Shown piece after piece: positions 26,191 through 34,481 of a DNA stretch of 64,000 nucleotides. The notes below the pieces were generated by a model that saw only the letters and a program-made list of their open reading frames with translations, was not told where the DNA came from and did not search any database. The translations under genes were made by a program, and so were the position numbers. The first letter of the stretch is position 1; each line of letters starts with the position of its first letter. This DNA is from Sinorhizobium fredii NGR234 (GTDB lineage: Bacteria; Pseudomonadota; Alphaproteobacteria; Rhizobiales; Rhizobiaceae), in NCBI RefSeq assembly GCF_000018545.1, contig NC_012587.1, positions 124,001 to 188,000 on the forward strand, in the 5' to 3' direction.

Positions 26191-27438
26191 ATGAGTTTTT
26201 TGAGAGAAGGGCCGATTACCCTGATCGCACGATTGGTTCGGTCAGAGGCTCTCACCAACGACGATTTGGTCCTGCAGAAGGCCAATCGCGTCGCTTTCGA
26301 GTTCGATGCTATTGACGCCAGGATGAGTGCCGACGAAGCGCTGGCTACCATAGCGGATAGAGCCGATCGCTCTCGCCTGGCTGTGCTGAAGATTTTGACG
26401 ACCGCAGAGAAATTTCAATACCTTGCAGATATTGGGGACGTTCGCGATGGTCAGTGGTATCGGATCAACTTACTGCCGCGAGGGAAGAAGCCGGGACCTT
26501 TCGCTTGGGCGTCTTCACTCGGAGACGCTGGTTATGAAGAAATTGTGCCCTTTGTCCTGGACGAAATCCGTTATCTGTTCTCGGAAGTCGATAGCCCCCT
26601 GAGCCCAGTCGGGGCAGCAGTCGGAAATGAGCGGGCTCTAGCGCAGGCGATTGCAGAGGCCTGCAAGTTCCCAGAACGGGCAATCGGTAAAAGCCGCGCC
26701 GCGCGCAATCTCCTTAGCGGTGCGAATTCGCCTCACAAAATCGTCGTCCGAGATGTCGGGCAGGCGAGTTTCTGCAGCGCAATCGATCAGCACGGAAACG
26801 AACTATTTCATCTGGATGCTGGTTGGCCGATCTCGTACAACAAAAAGACCGCGGCTAGTAAACCCAGGCTAAAAGTTAGCGATGTCCCAGTGATCCTTTC
26901 TCACTGGGACTGGGATCATTTGCATGGCTATCACGCAATAGCGGGCCTTGCGGGTGGCATTTGGATTGTCCCGGTGCAGCGGCTTGGACCAGGCGCAAAG
27001 TTGGTTGCTGAGAAGCTTGCCACCAATAATCGCCTTCTGGGCGTGAGTTCCGCAAACGTATCGGCTGGCCCCCTGCGGCTGGGGCGCTGCAAGGGTAAAG
27101 CCGGCAATCTCAATCAGACTGGCCTATGCGTTCAAACTACCTTGCAATCGGGCAAGACGGTTCTTTTCATGGGTGATGCCGACTACGACCTAGTCCGGCC
27201 GAGATTGTCGACTCTGCCGGACTTTATCGTTGCCACCCACCACGGCGCCAAATTTAGAGGAAGTGTCGTCTCGCCACGTGGGGGCAGTGGCCGGTGTGTG
27301 GTTTCGGTTGGCAAAGGAAACGGCTATGGCCATCCGTCGGCTGCGGCTGTTATGTGCCACTCGGGCGCTGGCTGGTCAATGAGCTTCACGTGCGAGCGCA
27401 ATGGTATTCCGCGCGGCAGCCGACACTTGGGACCCTAG
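26191..27438 (+). CDS. MBL-fold hydrolase attached to the restriction operon
   Basis: A 415-aa protein whose C-terminal half is a metallo-beta-lactamase fold of the ComEC-like type: DVGQASFCSAID (about 186), the metal-binding HWDWDHLHGY (HxDxDH-like, about 236), FMGDADYD (about 328) and ATHHGAK (about 350). The N-terminal 180 residues, perhaps a partner-binding domain, are not recognised. It starts 3 bp after hsdS, so it is surely cotranscribed with hsdRMS. MBL domains act on phosphodiester or other esters; a nucleic-acid or nucleotide substrate fits the context. It is not a standard type I subunit, so it may add a second defence activity or be an operon passenger. Confidence 0.78.
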   Translation: MSFLREGPITLIARLVRSEALTNDDLVLQKANRVAFEFDAIDARMSADEALATIADRADRSRLAVLKILTTAEKFQYLADIGDVRDGQWYRINLLPRGKKPGPFAWASSLGDAGYEEIVPFVLDEIRYLFSEVDSPLSPVGAAVGNERALAQAIAEACKFPERAIGKSRAARNLLSGANSPHKIVVRDVGQASFCSAIDQHGNELFHLDAGWPISYNKKTAASKPRLKVSDVPVILSHWDWDHLHGYHAIAGLAGGIWIVPVQRLGPGAKLVAEKLATNNRLLGVSSANVSAGPLRLGRCKGKAGNLNQTGLCVQTTLQSGKTVLFMGDADYDLVRPRLSTLPDFIVATHHGAKFRGSVVSPRGGSGRCVVSVGKGNGYGHPSAAAVMCHSGAGWSMSFTCERNGIPRGSRHLGP

Positions 27439-27960
27439 CTGGACTTAAAGCCTTGCGCGAAGCAGCGGCGAAAATGTCTCGTCGCGAGACTTTTTACGTG
27501 GCCGCAAGTCGCCGCCTTGACTTCGCAGCTCCAGCTTTTGTCCTTGGCGTGGCATCTCAGCGCTGGTTGCCATCCTTGCTCCGTGGCTTTCGCTGTGAAT
27601 ACCGGATGCTGTCGAAAACGAATGCTCAGCTGTACCATCTATTAGGGAAGTTGGTGTAAGAAGCAACCAAGTGTATGGGGAGCTGGCGGAATGGCTTACT
27701 GGTGGGTATCACAAAACCAGAGACACCGTCAGGAGCGGGAGGTTAATCCTGATTTCGCCGATGCTATCCGTCAGTCAACTAGCCGCGGCAGGTGTCGTGT
27801 ATTCCGCAAAGGTCCGAACTCTAGCTGACGCTCACCGTTCCAATCTAGCCCGCCACCGTCAGAGCGTTTTCGTTACTAACTAGCTGTAGATAGACTACTT
27901 AACAGGGAGGTTCAGTGCCGTGAGCCATCAAGTCCGTAAATCGAAGCGGGCGGTCGTCCT
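27439..27960. other. seam between the restriction and ATPase cassettes
   Basis: This 522-bp gap contains palindrome d (27471-27495) near its left end and a ribosome site with a 14-codon leader frame at its right end (27920-27964). Open frames inside (27294-27659 and 27671-27883) lack ribosome sites and recognisable domains, so I do not call them. The promoter of the following operon should lie here. Confidence 0.45.
27471..27495. repeat. cassette palindrome copy 4 (d)
   Basis: AAAATGTCTCG-TCG-CGAGACTTTTT, nearly identical to copy c 8.1 kb away. Located 33 bp past the stop of the MBL-fold gene, it closes the restriction cassette and opens the next one. Confidence 0.8.
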
Positions 27961-27964
27961 GTGA
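27920..27964 (+). CDS. possible 14-residue leader peptide of the FAD-protein operon
   Basis: The only good ribosome site before the FAD-protein gene, AGGGAGG at 27904-27910, is spaced for a GTG at 27920, not for that gene's own GTG at 27961. The GTG opens a 14-codon frame (MSHQVRKSKRAVVL) whose TGA at 27962 overlaps the downstream GTG as GTGA. This suggests translation by coupling. Confidence 0.4.
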   Translation: MSHQVRKSKRAVVL

Positions 27965-30363
27965 CACCCGAAGAGATTTTCGAAGATGCGTTGGTCCCTA
28001 ACACAAGGAGCGTGCTCGTACTTGGGAGCTTCGAACGCAGAGTCACGGTCTACTCCCAGCAGGTACGTGCGCTCAATCTCGTCGATGCTTTACTCTCACA
28101 GAATGTAGTTCGTGACGACGGCAAAATCGCTATCATCGGCGGAGGTGCTGCAGGAGTAACCGCGGCCGTAGCCTTATCCAAGGCGGCCCCTAACCTGAAG
28201 GCGCTCGACCTATTCGAGGCGCGAGCGGACATTCTGCAGCTTCAGAAAAACAGCACGCGCTATCTTCACCCTCACTTTTATGACTGGCCAAGCATCGGCT
28301 CGGACGAAGAAGATGCAGGCTTGCCGATTATGAATTGGACGGCCGGCCCGGCGGGCGACGTTGTAAGGGCCCTTTGGAACCAATTTGACGAGGCATGCAG
28401 AACAACGAGATTGAGCTTTTATCCGAACTCGACCGTTACTTCGCTGAAGCCAAGCTCAATAAGCACAGTTCGCGTGGTAACGACTGGGACTGCTATTTCG
28501 AGAATATATGATGTCGTTATCCTAGCTATTGGCTTCGGACTTGAAGCGTTCTTAGACGGCGACACCGACTCATATTGGAAGCCCAGCGCGCTGGCAGGCG
28601 CCATGCTCGTGCAGATGCAAGAGCCCAGCATCTTCATTTCCGGCAACGGCGATGGTGGTCTCGTCGACTTTCAGATGGCGGCCTTCAATGCGCTTGATCA
28701 CCGCGCGATATGCCAGCTCATCACAAATCTTGATCTTGGCGACGCATTGACGGAGCTCCGCACAATTGAGGTTGAGGCCTGGGCGCCGGGCGCGAACGTC
28801 AATCTCATGGATGCGTACCGGATGAGGGTAAAGCCCCTGATCCCAGCCCCAGCCTGGGCCACGGTCGTCGAAGCGCTGAGAAACAATGTACGCATTCGTT
28901 TACACACAAATGAGGCACAGCTCCTCCGCAAGACAACCGCTCTGCACAATCGTCTCGCAACTTTCCTCATAATCGAGGCCGACCGAGACATTGAACGCAA
29001 TGCTATCACAGTCACGACCGGCGTTGGCTTCACGGATGGCGTGGTACCGGCGACCGGGCCCATCTCTCTCGATGGGGAAGCCCCCTTTACGCCATATCGG
29101 CGCTTCCTTCGACTTGGCCCCGACAGTGCCCCGAACCTCGCGCCATTCGATGCCCTGCTTGCCACGTATCCTGGACGACTTTTGCCAAAGGCTTCTGCCA
29201 CTAGACCCGAATCTCCGACCCTAACCGCCTCTGCAAGAGCACGTTTCGCGCGTTTTGCGCCAGCCGCGGCGCCAGCGCAGCTTCCAGAACAGGCAGCGGT
29301 TGGGCCTCGGATCTTACGCATTGTCTTGCAGCGCCAGGGGAGCAACATAACTTGGTCAGGCGACCTGGCTCCTACCGACATTGACACGCTATGGCGCGGA
29401 AACGACGGCCTGTCCGTTTATGTAGATGTAGCGGCTGCCGATTCCGACGGTCTGATCGCGGCCCTAGCTCGCCTGGGATGTCACGCGGCCAGTTTTCATC
29501 TGTATGCCCGGGACGCTCAGGGATGGCGAACGTCCATGACATCGCTTTGTGCTAGCCGTTCGCTTCCCGGGCCCGATATGGGCACCCGCTGCATCGTCAA
29601 TGACTGGGAAGACCCGCCTGCAGTGGCGCAACGGGCGACGTCTCCGATAGCCGATCTTACTCGCATTGTTTCCGATAGATTGGACTTAGAAACCCTAAGT
29701 CAACTTCATGGCGCACTGTATGATGTACTGGGTCCGCCGAACGTGGAAATCGGATGGCTGATCGAGGCACGCCTTAAAGGGCAGTTGTGGGCCCGGTGGT
29801 TAAATTGGCACCCCGTCCTGCAAGCCGAATCTGCAACGCGTCGGCGTTTCATGCTGCTGTTAGTCACAGAACAAGACCATGACAATATTACTCCGGAGTT
29901 GCTCGTCAGAGTCGGGCCACGCAGCCTACGGCCGTTTCTGACCAAGCCAACGATTTTCGGACTTACTTTTGCTGTCTGCTCAGAGCACGCAGTGAGCCCG
30001 ATTGCTGTTGCTCCCGGCAACATGGCTGGGGGTGGATTGACCGGTCATGCTTGTGGCGTTGGTTGGATTCAGGGTCGCGATCTGTCCGCAGGATTTGCGG
30101 CAGCCCAAGCCTGGACAACCGGTGTGGTGCTGCTCGCGCAATTGAGAGAGGCATTTCGACTTGCCGAAAGAGATGTCAGGTTCGACCATGCACCTGGCGA
30201 TCAAGCGAAAGTGGGTGACGTGCTGCTAGATCAAGAGCCGTTAGTTATCCCCGCGGACGAGCTTTTTGTTATCGCGCTAGAGGCGGGCGAGCAGAGTATG
30301 CAGCAGCACCTTCGATCGGTGATCCAATGGCGCGCCACCACCAATCGAGCTAGCTTGGAGTAG
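27961..30363 (+). CDS. FAD/NAD(P)-binding protein of a three-gene conflict-type operon
   Basis: An 800-aa protein. The N-terminal part has a Rossmann FAD-binding motif, IAIIGGGAAGVTAAVAL (about residue 56), and then RYLHPHFYDWPSIG...LPIMNWTAGPAGDVV and a second GxG-type strand IFISGNGDGG (about 222), like flavin oxidoreductase/FMO-type proteins. The C-terminal half (about 440-800) is a separate domain I do not recognise. It is followed by a 213-aa protein and an SMC-like ATPase, so it sits where the toxic effector of Lamassu or ABC-three-component systems sits. FMO-type effectors have been listed among Lamassu variants, so NAD(P) depletion or oxidation is a possible activity (inference). The GTG start overlaps the leader frame. 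Confidence 0.72.
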   Translation: MTPEEIFEDALVPNTRSVLVLGSFERRVTVYSQQVRALNLVDALLSQNVVRDDGKIAIIGGGAAGVTAAVALSKAAPNLKALDLFEARADILQLQKNSTRYLHPHFYDWPSIGSDEEDAGLPIMNWTAGPAGDVVRALWNQFDEACRTTRLSFYPNSTVTSLKPSSISTVRVVTTGTAISRIYDVVILAIGFGLEAFLDGDTDSYWKPSALAGAMLVQMQEPSIFISGNGDGGLVDFQMAAFNALDHRAICQLITNLDLGDALTELRTIEVEAWAPGANVNLMDAYRMRVKPLIPAPAWATVVEALRNNVRIRLHTNEAQLLRKTTALHNRLATFLIIEADRDIERNAITVTTGVGFTDGVVPATGPISLDGEAPFTPYRRFLRLGPDSAPNLAPFDALLATYPGRLLPKASATRPESPTLTASARARFARFAPAAAPAQLPEQAAVGPRILRIVLQRQGSNITWSGDLAPTDIDTLWRGNDGLSVYVDVAAADSDGLIAALARLGCHAASFHLYARDAQGWRTSMTSLCASRSLPGPDMGTRCIVNDWEDPPAVAQRATSPIADLTRIVSDRLDLETLSQLHGALYDVLGPPNVEIGWLIEARLKGQLWARWLNWHPVLQAESATRRRFMLLLVTEQDHDNITPELLVRVGPRSLRPFLTKPTIFGLTFAVCSEHAVSPIAVAPGNMAGGGLTGHACGVGWIQGRDLSAGFAAAQAWTTGVVLLAQLREAFRLAERDVRFDHAPGDQAKVGDVLLDQEPLVIPADELFVIALEAGEQSMQQHLRSVIQWRATTNRASLE

Positions 30364-30367
30364 CTTT

Positions 30368-31009
30368 ATGGCCCAACTCGCAGAAGTGCTTACTTTGTTG
30401 GTCGAAGCGGCTGCTCGTATGGGAGCCACGACAGGTACTGTTTCGGAGGAATTTCTTGGTGCCCGCTTCAATTCGGAAGTGTTGAGCGAGGCGGTAGGGC
30501 GAGCAGCAGTTTCTCGGAAGGAAAACGATTTGCCGACAACCATTACCGGCGTGCGCATCGATGATGTTCCTTTGCTGTTAGGCGAGCTTTTAGGTCCAGC
30601 CACAAGGCCGGCAATCGAGGCTCAGTTGCGTCGATACCGGAATCAAGCAACGATCGCCCGTTCCTGGCTAGGGGCAGAAGCCCCCAACCTTCAGCTGTTT
30701 CTTGTAGCGCCTCCCGGTAGCATTCATGACGGCCGTTGGAAGCAATTGGCAGCCGAAATTGAGGCCGACGATAGAACGTGTCGAAAGCTTGTCTGGCTCT
30801 TCGATCATGAACCCAGCGAAGAAGACGCTGAAGCATTTCTATCCCGCACCTTCGTAGCCCGTCCCTGGCCAGGCGCCCAACAACTGGTTCAACTCGATGC
30901 TGTCGCTACGTATGCTCTTCCAAATGGATGGGAGGAGGCAGCGGATAATCCTGAGCTCGACTTTGACGGGCTAGTCGCCCAATTCATTGAGCTGGAGCGT
31001 TTAGCATGA
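30368..31009 (+). CDS. middle component of the FAD-protein/SMC-ATPase operon
   Basis: A 213-aa protein between the putative effector (4-bp gap) and the ATPase gene (ATGA overlap at 31006-31009). The N-terminal 90 residues are helical (EVLTLLVEAAARM...DDVPLLLGELLG). The C-terminal half holds LQLFLVAPPGSIHDGRWKQLAAEIEADDRTCRKLVWLFD and LSRTFVARPWPG, which looks like an alpha/beta adaptor. The position and size match LmuC/DdmB of Lamassu-type systems or the 'middle component' of ABC-three-component systems; I cannot separate the two by eye. The gene order effector, small protein, SMC ATPase is the same as in DdmABC. Confidence 0.65.
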   Translation: MAQLAEVLTLLVEAAARMGATTGTVSEEFLGARFNSEVLSEAVGRAAVSRKENDLPTTITGVRIDDVPLLLGELLGPATRPAIEAQLRRYRNQATIARSWLGAEAPNLQLFLVAPPGSIHDGRWKQLAAEIEADDRTCRKLVWLFDHEPSEEDAEAFLSRTFVARPWPGAQQLVQLDAVATYALPNGWEEAADNPELDFDGLVAQFIELERLA

Positions 31010-34000
31010 GCGAAATCTTCCTGCGCAGCGTCGAGTTGTCGAACTTCCGAGTTTACGGGGACAGTTATGTCTTTGAGTTGCCGGCGGAACCAGGAGTAAC
31101 ACTGATCACTGGTGCGAACGGACTAGGAAAAACCAGCTTCTTTGATGGCGTTGAATGGGCTCTTACGGGCCAGGTTGGTCGTTTCTCTGACATAAGGACC
31201 GACAGCCGGCGCCGCGAGGCTGATCCGCTCACGCGCCTAGGCGCCCCTGAGAATAGCCATAGAGTGGCCCTCGCATTCACAGATGGAGAGCCCATCGACC
31301 GCGGCTGTGGCTTTCTCCCAACTGAGCATGAAGTCGCGGCGCTACTCAAGCAGGAACGTTGGCCAGCGATCAGCAACTTGCATGGCTATCTCTCGATCAC
31401 GCATTTTCTCGGTCAGGCCTCAACTCGCCGCTTCTCGCTACGCGAACCCAAGGCGCAGTGGGAGGCGCTCAAAGGCCCAGCGGGTGTTGATCGCATCAAC
31501 AGTTTGCGGGAGCGCGTCAGCGGACAAGGAGCGCGTCAGGCATTCACGCGAGCGATTCGTGACCGAACGCTGCGGCTAGAAAAAGCTTCAGAGGCGTTGC
31601 AATCATGGCTGTCCTTGATCGAGGAACGGGACCGCCTCGCAAGACTTTCTAGTTCAGAACGGTCGTTCCCTCCACAACAGGTACTGGAGGAATGCGAGCG
31701 AATCCTCGCTCAACTGGCCCCACTGCTACCCGCCGCGCAGCATGAAATAGCTGGCCGCACCGAGGAGCCCGAAGCTGTCTTGCAGCGACTAGGAAGTCTC
31801 ATTGGTGAAGTAGACGAGTACAATCGAGCCGAAGAGGCAAAGTTGAAGGCTCTTGAGGCAATCGTTGCAGCATATGAGCGATCGATTGCGGAGACGGCTG
31901 CCAAGTCCGCTCTCGTTAAGGAGATGGGCGCGAGGCGAAGCCAACTCGTCGATGATCTTGCAAGGGCTGAGGCAACGCTCAATCATGCGGCCACCGCGCA
32001 TGGACGATCGAGGCAGTTGTCGGCGCAGTTAATGGCACGATCAGCCACGTTGGCGCGTGTTGAAGCTGCCGTAGCGCAACTCCAAAGTGCTTCATCAGCG
32101 ATTGCAGAAACCGAGCGGCAGTTGGACCTCTCGAAAGCGGAAGAGGGGAGAGCACAACGTCGGCGGGGAGATGTTCAGTCAGAGATGGACAACGCAAAGG
32201 CGTTGCGGACGGAACGAAGCAGGGCCTCAACGCAGCTTTCCCAAGCTCAAAAGCGCGCCCAGATTTCGACTGCACTGTCGCAAACGCGCTCCGAGATTGC
32301 GCGTTTGACCTCACTGACTAGCGCTCGCGATAGCGAACAGCTCACGGCACGCAGATCAGAAATCGTCAATGCGCAGTCCTTGGTAAAGGTCGAGATTGAC
32401 CGACTCACTACAGAGCTTCGCCGGCATGATGAGCGTGGACGGCTACTTGCAGAAGCTATTGCCTCAATCGCCCACCAGCTAAGCCACGAAGATGAGACCT
32501 GCCCAATCTGTGACAGCCACTTTCCCCCAGGTAGGCTAAAGGAATTGGCTGACGCGCAAGCGCGTGCTGGTACGGCGCCTGCATCGGTGCTTGCGGCCAA
32601 CCTATCACATGCGCGATCTGAGCAGGAAGCGCTTATGCGTCGGCAGTCCGAGGTGGACCGCGCGCTAACAGAGCTAGGGCAGCTAAGTGCGAGTCTAGTT
32701 GTTCTGCAGGAGCAAGAGGCGCACCTTTTGCAGGCTCTCGTCGAAGCCGGTGGTGCAGTTGACGTTCATTATGATGGGAGCGGTATCGACGCCGCTAGAA
32801 TGGTCCTAGCTTCACTCGACGAGCGCATCGAGAATGGTCCTTCAGAAGTCGCATTGGACAGTCTTCTGGCGGAGGTGCAGGCCGCGATGGACGCGGAGCG
32901 TGCACGACAGGGCAACCTTGATCGCCTGCGGTTAAATGCAATTTCAGACGCCGAGGCTGCCCGTTCCTTCCTGAGCCAACATCCCGACCTTTGGGCTCCT
33001 GATCATGGATTGCTAATATCACTTGGCGAGCAACTCACGGCGATTCGGGCGGAATCAGCGCTGATTGGCGAAAAAGTGCAGAATGATCAAACAAACGTTG
33101 AAGCTGCTCGCTTACGTCGCGACGCGATCATGGAGGCGATCGCAACCGAGGACGCTAGTTTGTCGACCTCAAATCGCGAGCTCGATAGGGAGGCCGAGCT
33201 GCGACGGGACCTGCTACGTCAATGGAACGACGCGGGACAAACAGGTGATCCTGATTCTGCAAGGGTTGCGCAGGTTTCGTCGCGGGTTGCAGAGCGATCA
33301 ATTCGTATCGGGCCGATCGCTCTCGCCCATGCCGAGTTAATCGATAGTCTGAGGGTCTGGAGGAATGACCAGCAGCTTCAGGACCGTGAGCGTTCTATTG
33401 CAGCCACGTTGGCAAACTTTGGTCTGTCTACCATTCCACAAGTCACAGAACGTTTCACTAGAGACATTGCCGTCATCCAAGATGAGCTCGATCTCGCCCA
33501 AAAGGCCCGCGCTCGAATGGACGATGTGGGCCAAAAGATGCAGCAGCGCGCGGAAGAATTTGCCGATGAGGTCCTCAAGCCCCTGAATGATACGATACAG
33601 CGCTTTGCGCTACCCCTGATGACGTGGACGGATGCATCGATAATCTACCGAGCGGAGCATCATGCTACCCGCTCCGAACTTAAGCCTGCGATTGTCCGCA
33701 CCGACTCAGATGGCAAAGTTACCCAACTGGAGATGAACCCAAATCTGTTTTTTAGCGAAGGGCAACTGTCGGCGCTTAGCGTTAGTGCGCTCCTCGCCGC
33801 CAGCACCACGTTTTCTTGGTCAAGATGGCGCGGACTGCTTCTTGATGATCCGCTTCAGCATAACGATGTCATCCACGCTAGTGCGTTCATGGACCTGATT
33901 CGGCAGATGGTCCGCGAACTAGGCTACCAGGTAGTCCTCTCCACCCACGATAGTACCGAAGCAGAGTTTCTTGTGCGAAAATGCAAGAGCGCGGGAATCC

Positions 34001-34062
34001 CCTTCGCAATTCACGAACTGGTACCACGTGGAGAGGAAGGCCTCATCTCGGAAGTCGCGTGA
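31006..34062 (+). CDS. SMC/Rad50-like ABC ATPase of a conflict-type operon
   Basis: A 1018-aa ABC ATPase of the SMC/Rad50 type, likely the sensor of the system. N-terminal ATPase lobe: Walker A GANGLGKTSFFDGVEWALTG (about residue 35-54). Long coiled coils run from about 180 to 470 and 530 to 890, interrupted by a Rad50-type zinc hook CPICDSHFPPGRL (CxxC, about 498). C-terminal lobe: ABC signature FSEGQLSALSVSALL (about 915), Walker B LLLDDPLQHND (about 944) and switch His in LSTHDS (about 980). LmuB of Lamassu and the ATPase of ABC-3C systems share this layout and sense foreign DNA ends or structures. The palindrome e follows 90 bp after its stop. Confidence 0.85.
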   Translation: MSEIFLRSVELSNFRVYGDSYVFELPAEPGVTLITGANGLGKTSFFDGVEWALTGQVGRFSDIRTDSRRREADPLTRLGAPENSHRVALAFTDGEPIDRGCGFLPTEHEVAALLKQERWPAISNLHGYLSITHFLGQASTRRFSLREPKAQWEALKGPAGVDRINSLRERVSGQGARQAFTRAIRDRTLRLEKASEALQSWLSLIEERDRLARLSSSERSFPPQQVLEECERILAQLAPLLPAAQHEIAGRTEEPEAVLQRLGSLIGEVDEYNRAEEAKLKALEAIVAAYERSIAETAAKSALVKEMGARRSQLVDDLARAEATLNHAATAHGRSRQLSAQLMARSATLARVEAAVAQLQSASSAIAETERQLDLSKAEEGRAQRRRGDVQSEMDNAKALRTERSRASTQLSQAQKRAQISTALSQTRSEIARLTSLTSARDSEQLTARRSEIVNAQSLVKVEIDRLTTELRRHDERGRLLAEAIASIAHQLSHEDETCPICDSHFPPGRLKELADAQARAGTAPASVLAANLSHARSEQEALMRRQSEVDRALTELGQLSASLVVLQEQEAHLLQALVEAGGAVDVHYDGSGIDAARMVLASLDERIENGPSEVALDSLLAEVQAAMDAERARQGNLDRLRLNAISDAEAARSFLSQHPDLWAPDHGLLISLGEQLTAIRAESALIGEKVQNDQTNVEAARLRRDAIMEAIATEDASLSTSNRELDREAELRRDLLRQWNDAGQTGDPDSARVAQVSSRVAERSIRIGPIALAHAELIDSLRVWRNDQQLQDRERSIAATLANFGLSTIPQVTERFTRDIAVIQDELDLAQKARARMDDVGQKMQQRAEEFADEVLKPLNDTIQRFALPLMTWTDASIIYRAEHHATRSELKPAIVRTDSDGKVTQLEMNPNLFFSEGQLSALSVSALLAASTTFSWSRWRGLLLDDPLQHNDVIHASAFMDLIRQMVRELGYQVVLSTHDSTEAEFLVRKCKSAGIPFAIHELVPRGEEGLISEVA

Positions 34063-34152
34063 TCCCAAGCGACCACTTCCTAGATTATGTGTCCTCAGCG
34101 GTCCGACGAGCGTTTTCGTTTTCCTTCAGCCGGAGTGGAGTTTTGCCGCCCG

Positions 34153-34179
34153 AAAAGTGTCTCATGATGAGACGCTTTT
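34153..34179. repeat. cassette palindrome copy 5 (e)
   Basis: AAAAGTGTCTCAT-G-ATGAGACGCTTTT, arms of 13 with one mismatch (T/G). It is the last copy, between the SMC-ATPase gene and attR. The rest of 34063-34331 contains no supported gene. Confidence 0.75.
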
Positions 34180-34331
34180 TAAAGAAACTTACGAAGTTTT
34201 GACGGTTCCAAAAAGTGCTCTGCGGCGCAGGTGCTAACGCACAGCGGTAAACTCAAGGGGGGTAGAAAGGTGGATTCAAATTGGGCGGTCATCGCCATCG
34301 ATTTGATTCGGCTCACTTTTCTCAAGAAGAA

Positions 34332-34347
34332 TGGTGCCGCTTACGTG
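34332..34347. other. attR within tRNA-Thr
   Basis: Right copy of TGGTGCCGCTTACGTG. It contains the CCA end, discriminator, acceptor strand and part of the T stem of the tRNA read on the minus strand. Confidence 0.88.
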
Positions 34348-34407
34348 ACTCGAACACGTGACCCCATCATTACGAATGATGTGCTCTACCGACTGAGCTA
34401 AAGCGGC
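34332..34407 (-). tRNA. tRNA-Thr (anticodon CGT)
   Basis: Full cloverleaf on the minus strand: acceptor GCCGCTT/AAGCGGC, D arm GCTC..GAGC, anticodon stem CATCA/TGATG with loop TTCGTAA (anticodon CGT, reads ACG = Thr), T arm ACGTG-TTCGAGT-CACGT, encoded CCA. It is the integration target of the 21-kb element, which abuts its 3' end; the 16-bp att repeat completes the tRNA's 3' end. Confidence 0.97.
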
Positions 34408-34481
34408 ATAAAGGCGTTCCGCGGTGGTCGCAGAACGAATGTGAGGCGCTGATAAACGCAAAGCGCCGAGATTTCAAGCCA

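Larger units (their letters stand above)
13169..34347. mobile_element. 21-kb integrative element inserted at tRNA-Thr(CGT)
   Basis: Bounded by an identical 16-bp repeat (13169-13184 and 34332-34347) that equals the 3' end of the tRNA-Thr gene. The integrase starts 154 bp inside the left repeat. Order: integrase, AlpA-like factor, small genes, cargo cassettes (membrane proteins/XRE, type I RM plus MBL protein, FAD-protein/SMC-ATPase operon). No relaxase, coupling protein, replication initiator or secretion genes were seen, so it is likely mobilised in trans or only excised and integrated. Composition is lower in GC than the flanks in many parts, especially 15-19.6 and 26.2-34.2 kb. Confidence 0.88.

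Noticed and set aside
27294..27659. 121-codon frame across the end of the MBL gene and palindrome d
   Set aside because: I considered a frameshifted continuation of the MBL protein, but the MBL domain is complete before this point and no shared motif is found.
27671..27883. tRNA-like sequence GAGCTGGCGGAATGGCTTACTGGTGGG
   Set aside because: It looks like the start of a Leu/Ser-type tRNA, but no matching acceptor or T arm follows.
17531..34179. The five palindromes as a CRISPR array
   Set aside because: Copies are 0.5-8 kb apart with genes between; there is no regular spacing, spacer set or cas gene.
13169..34347. Integrative conjugative element or prophage
   Set aside because: No relaxase, type IV secretion, capsid, tail or lysis genes are present.
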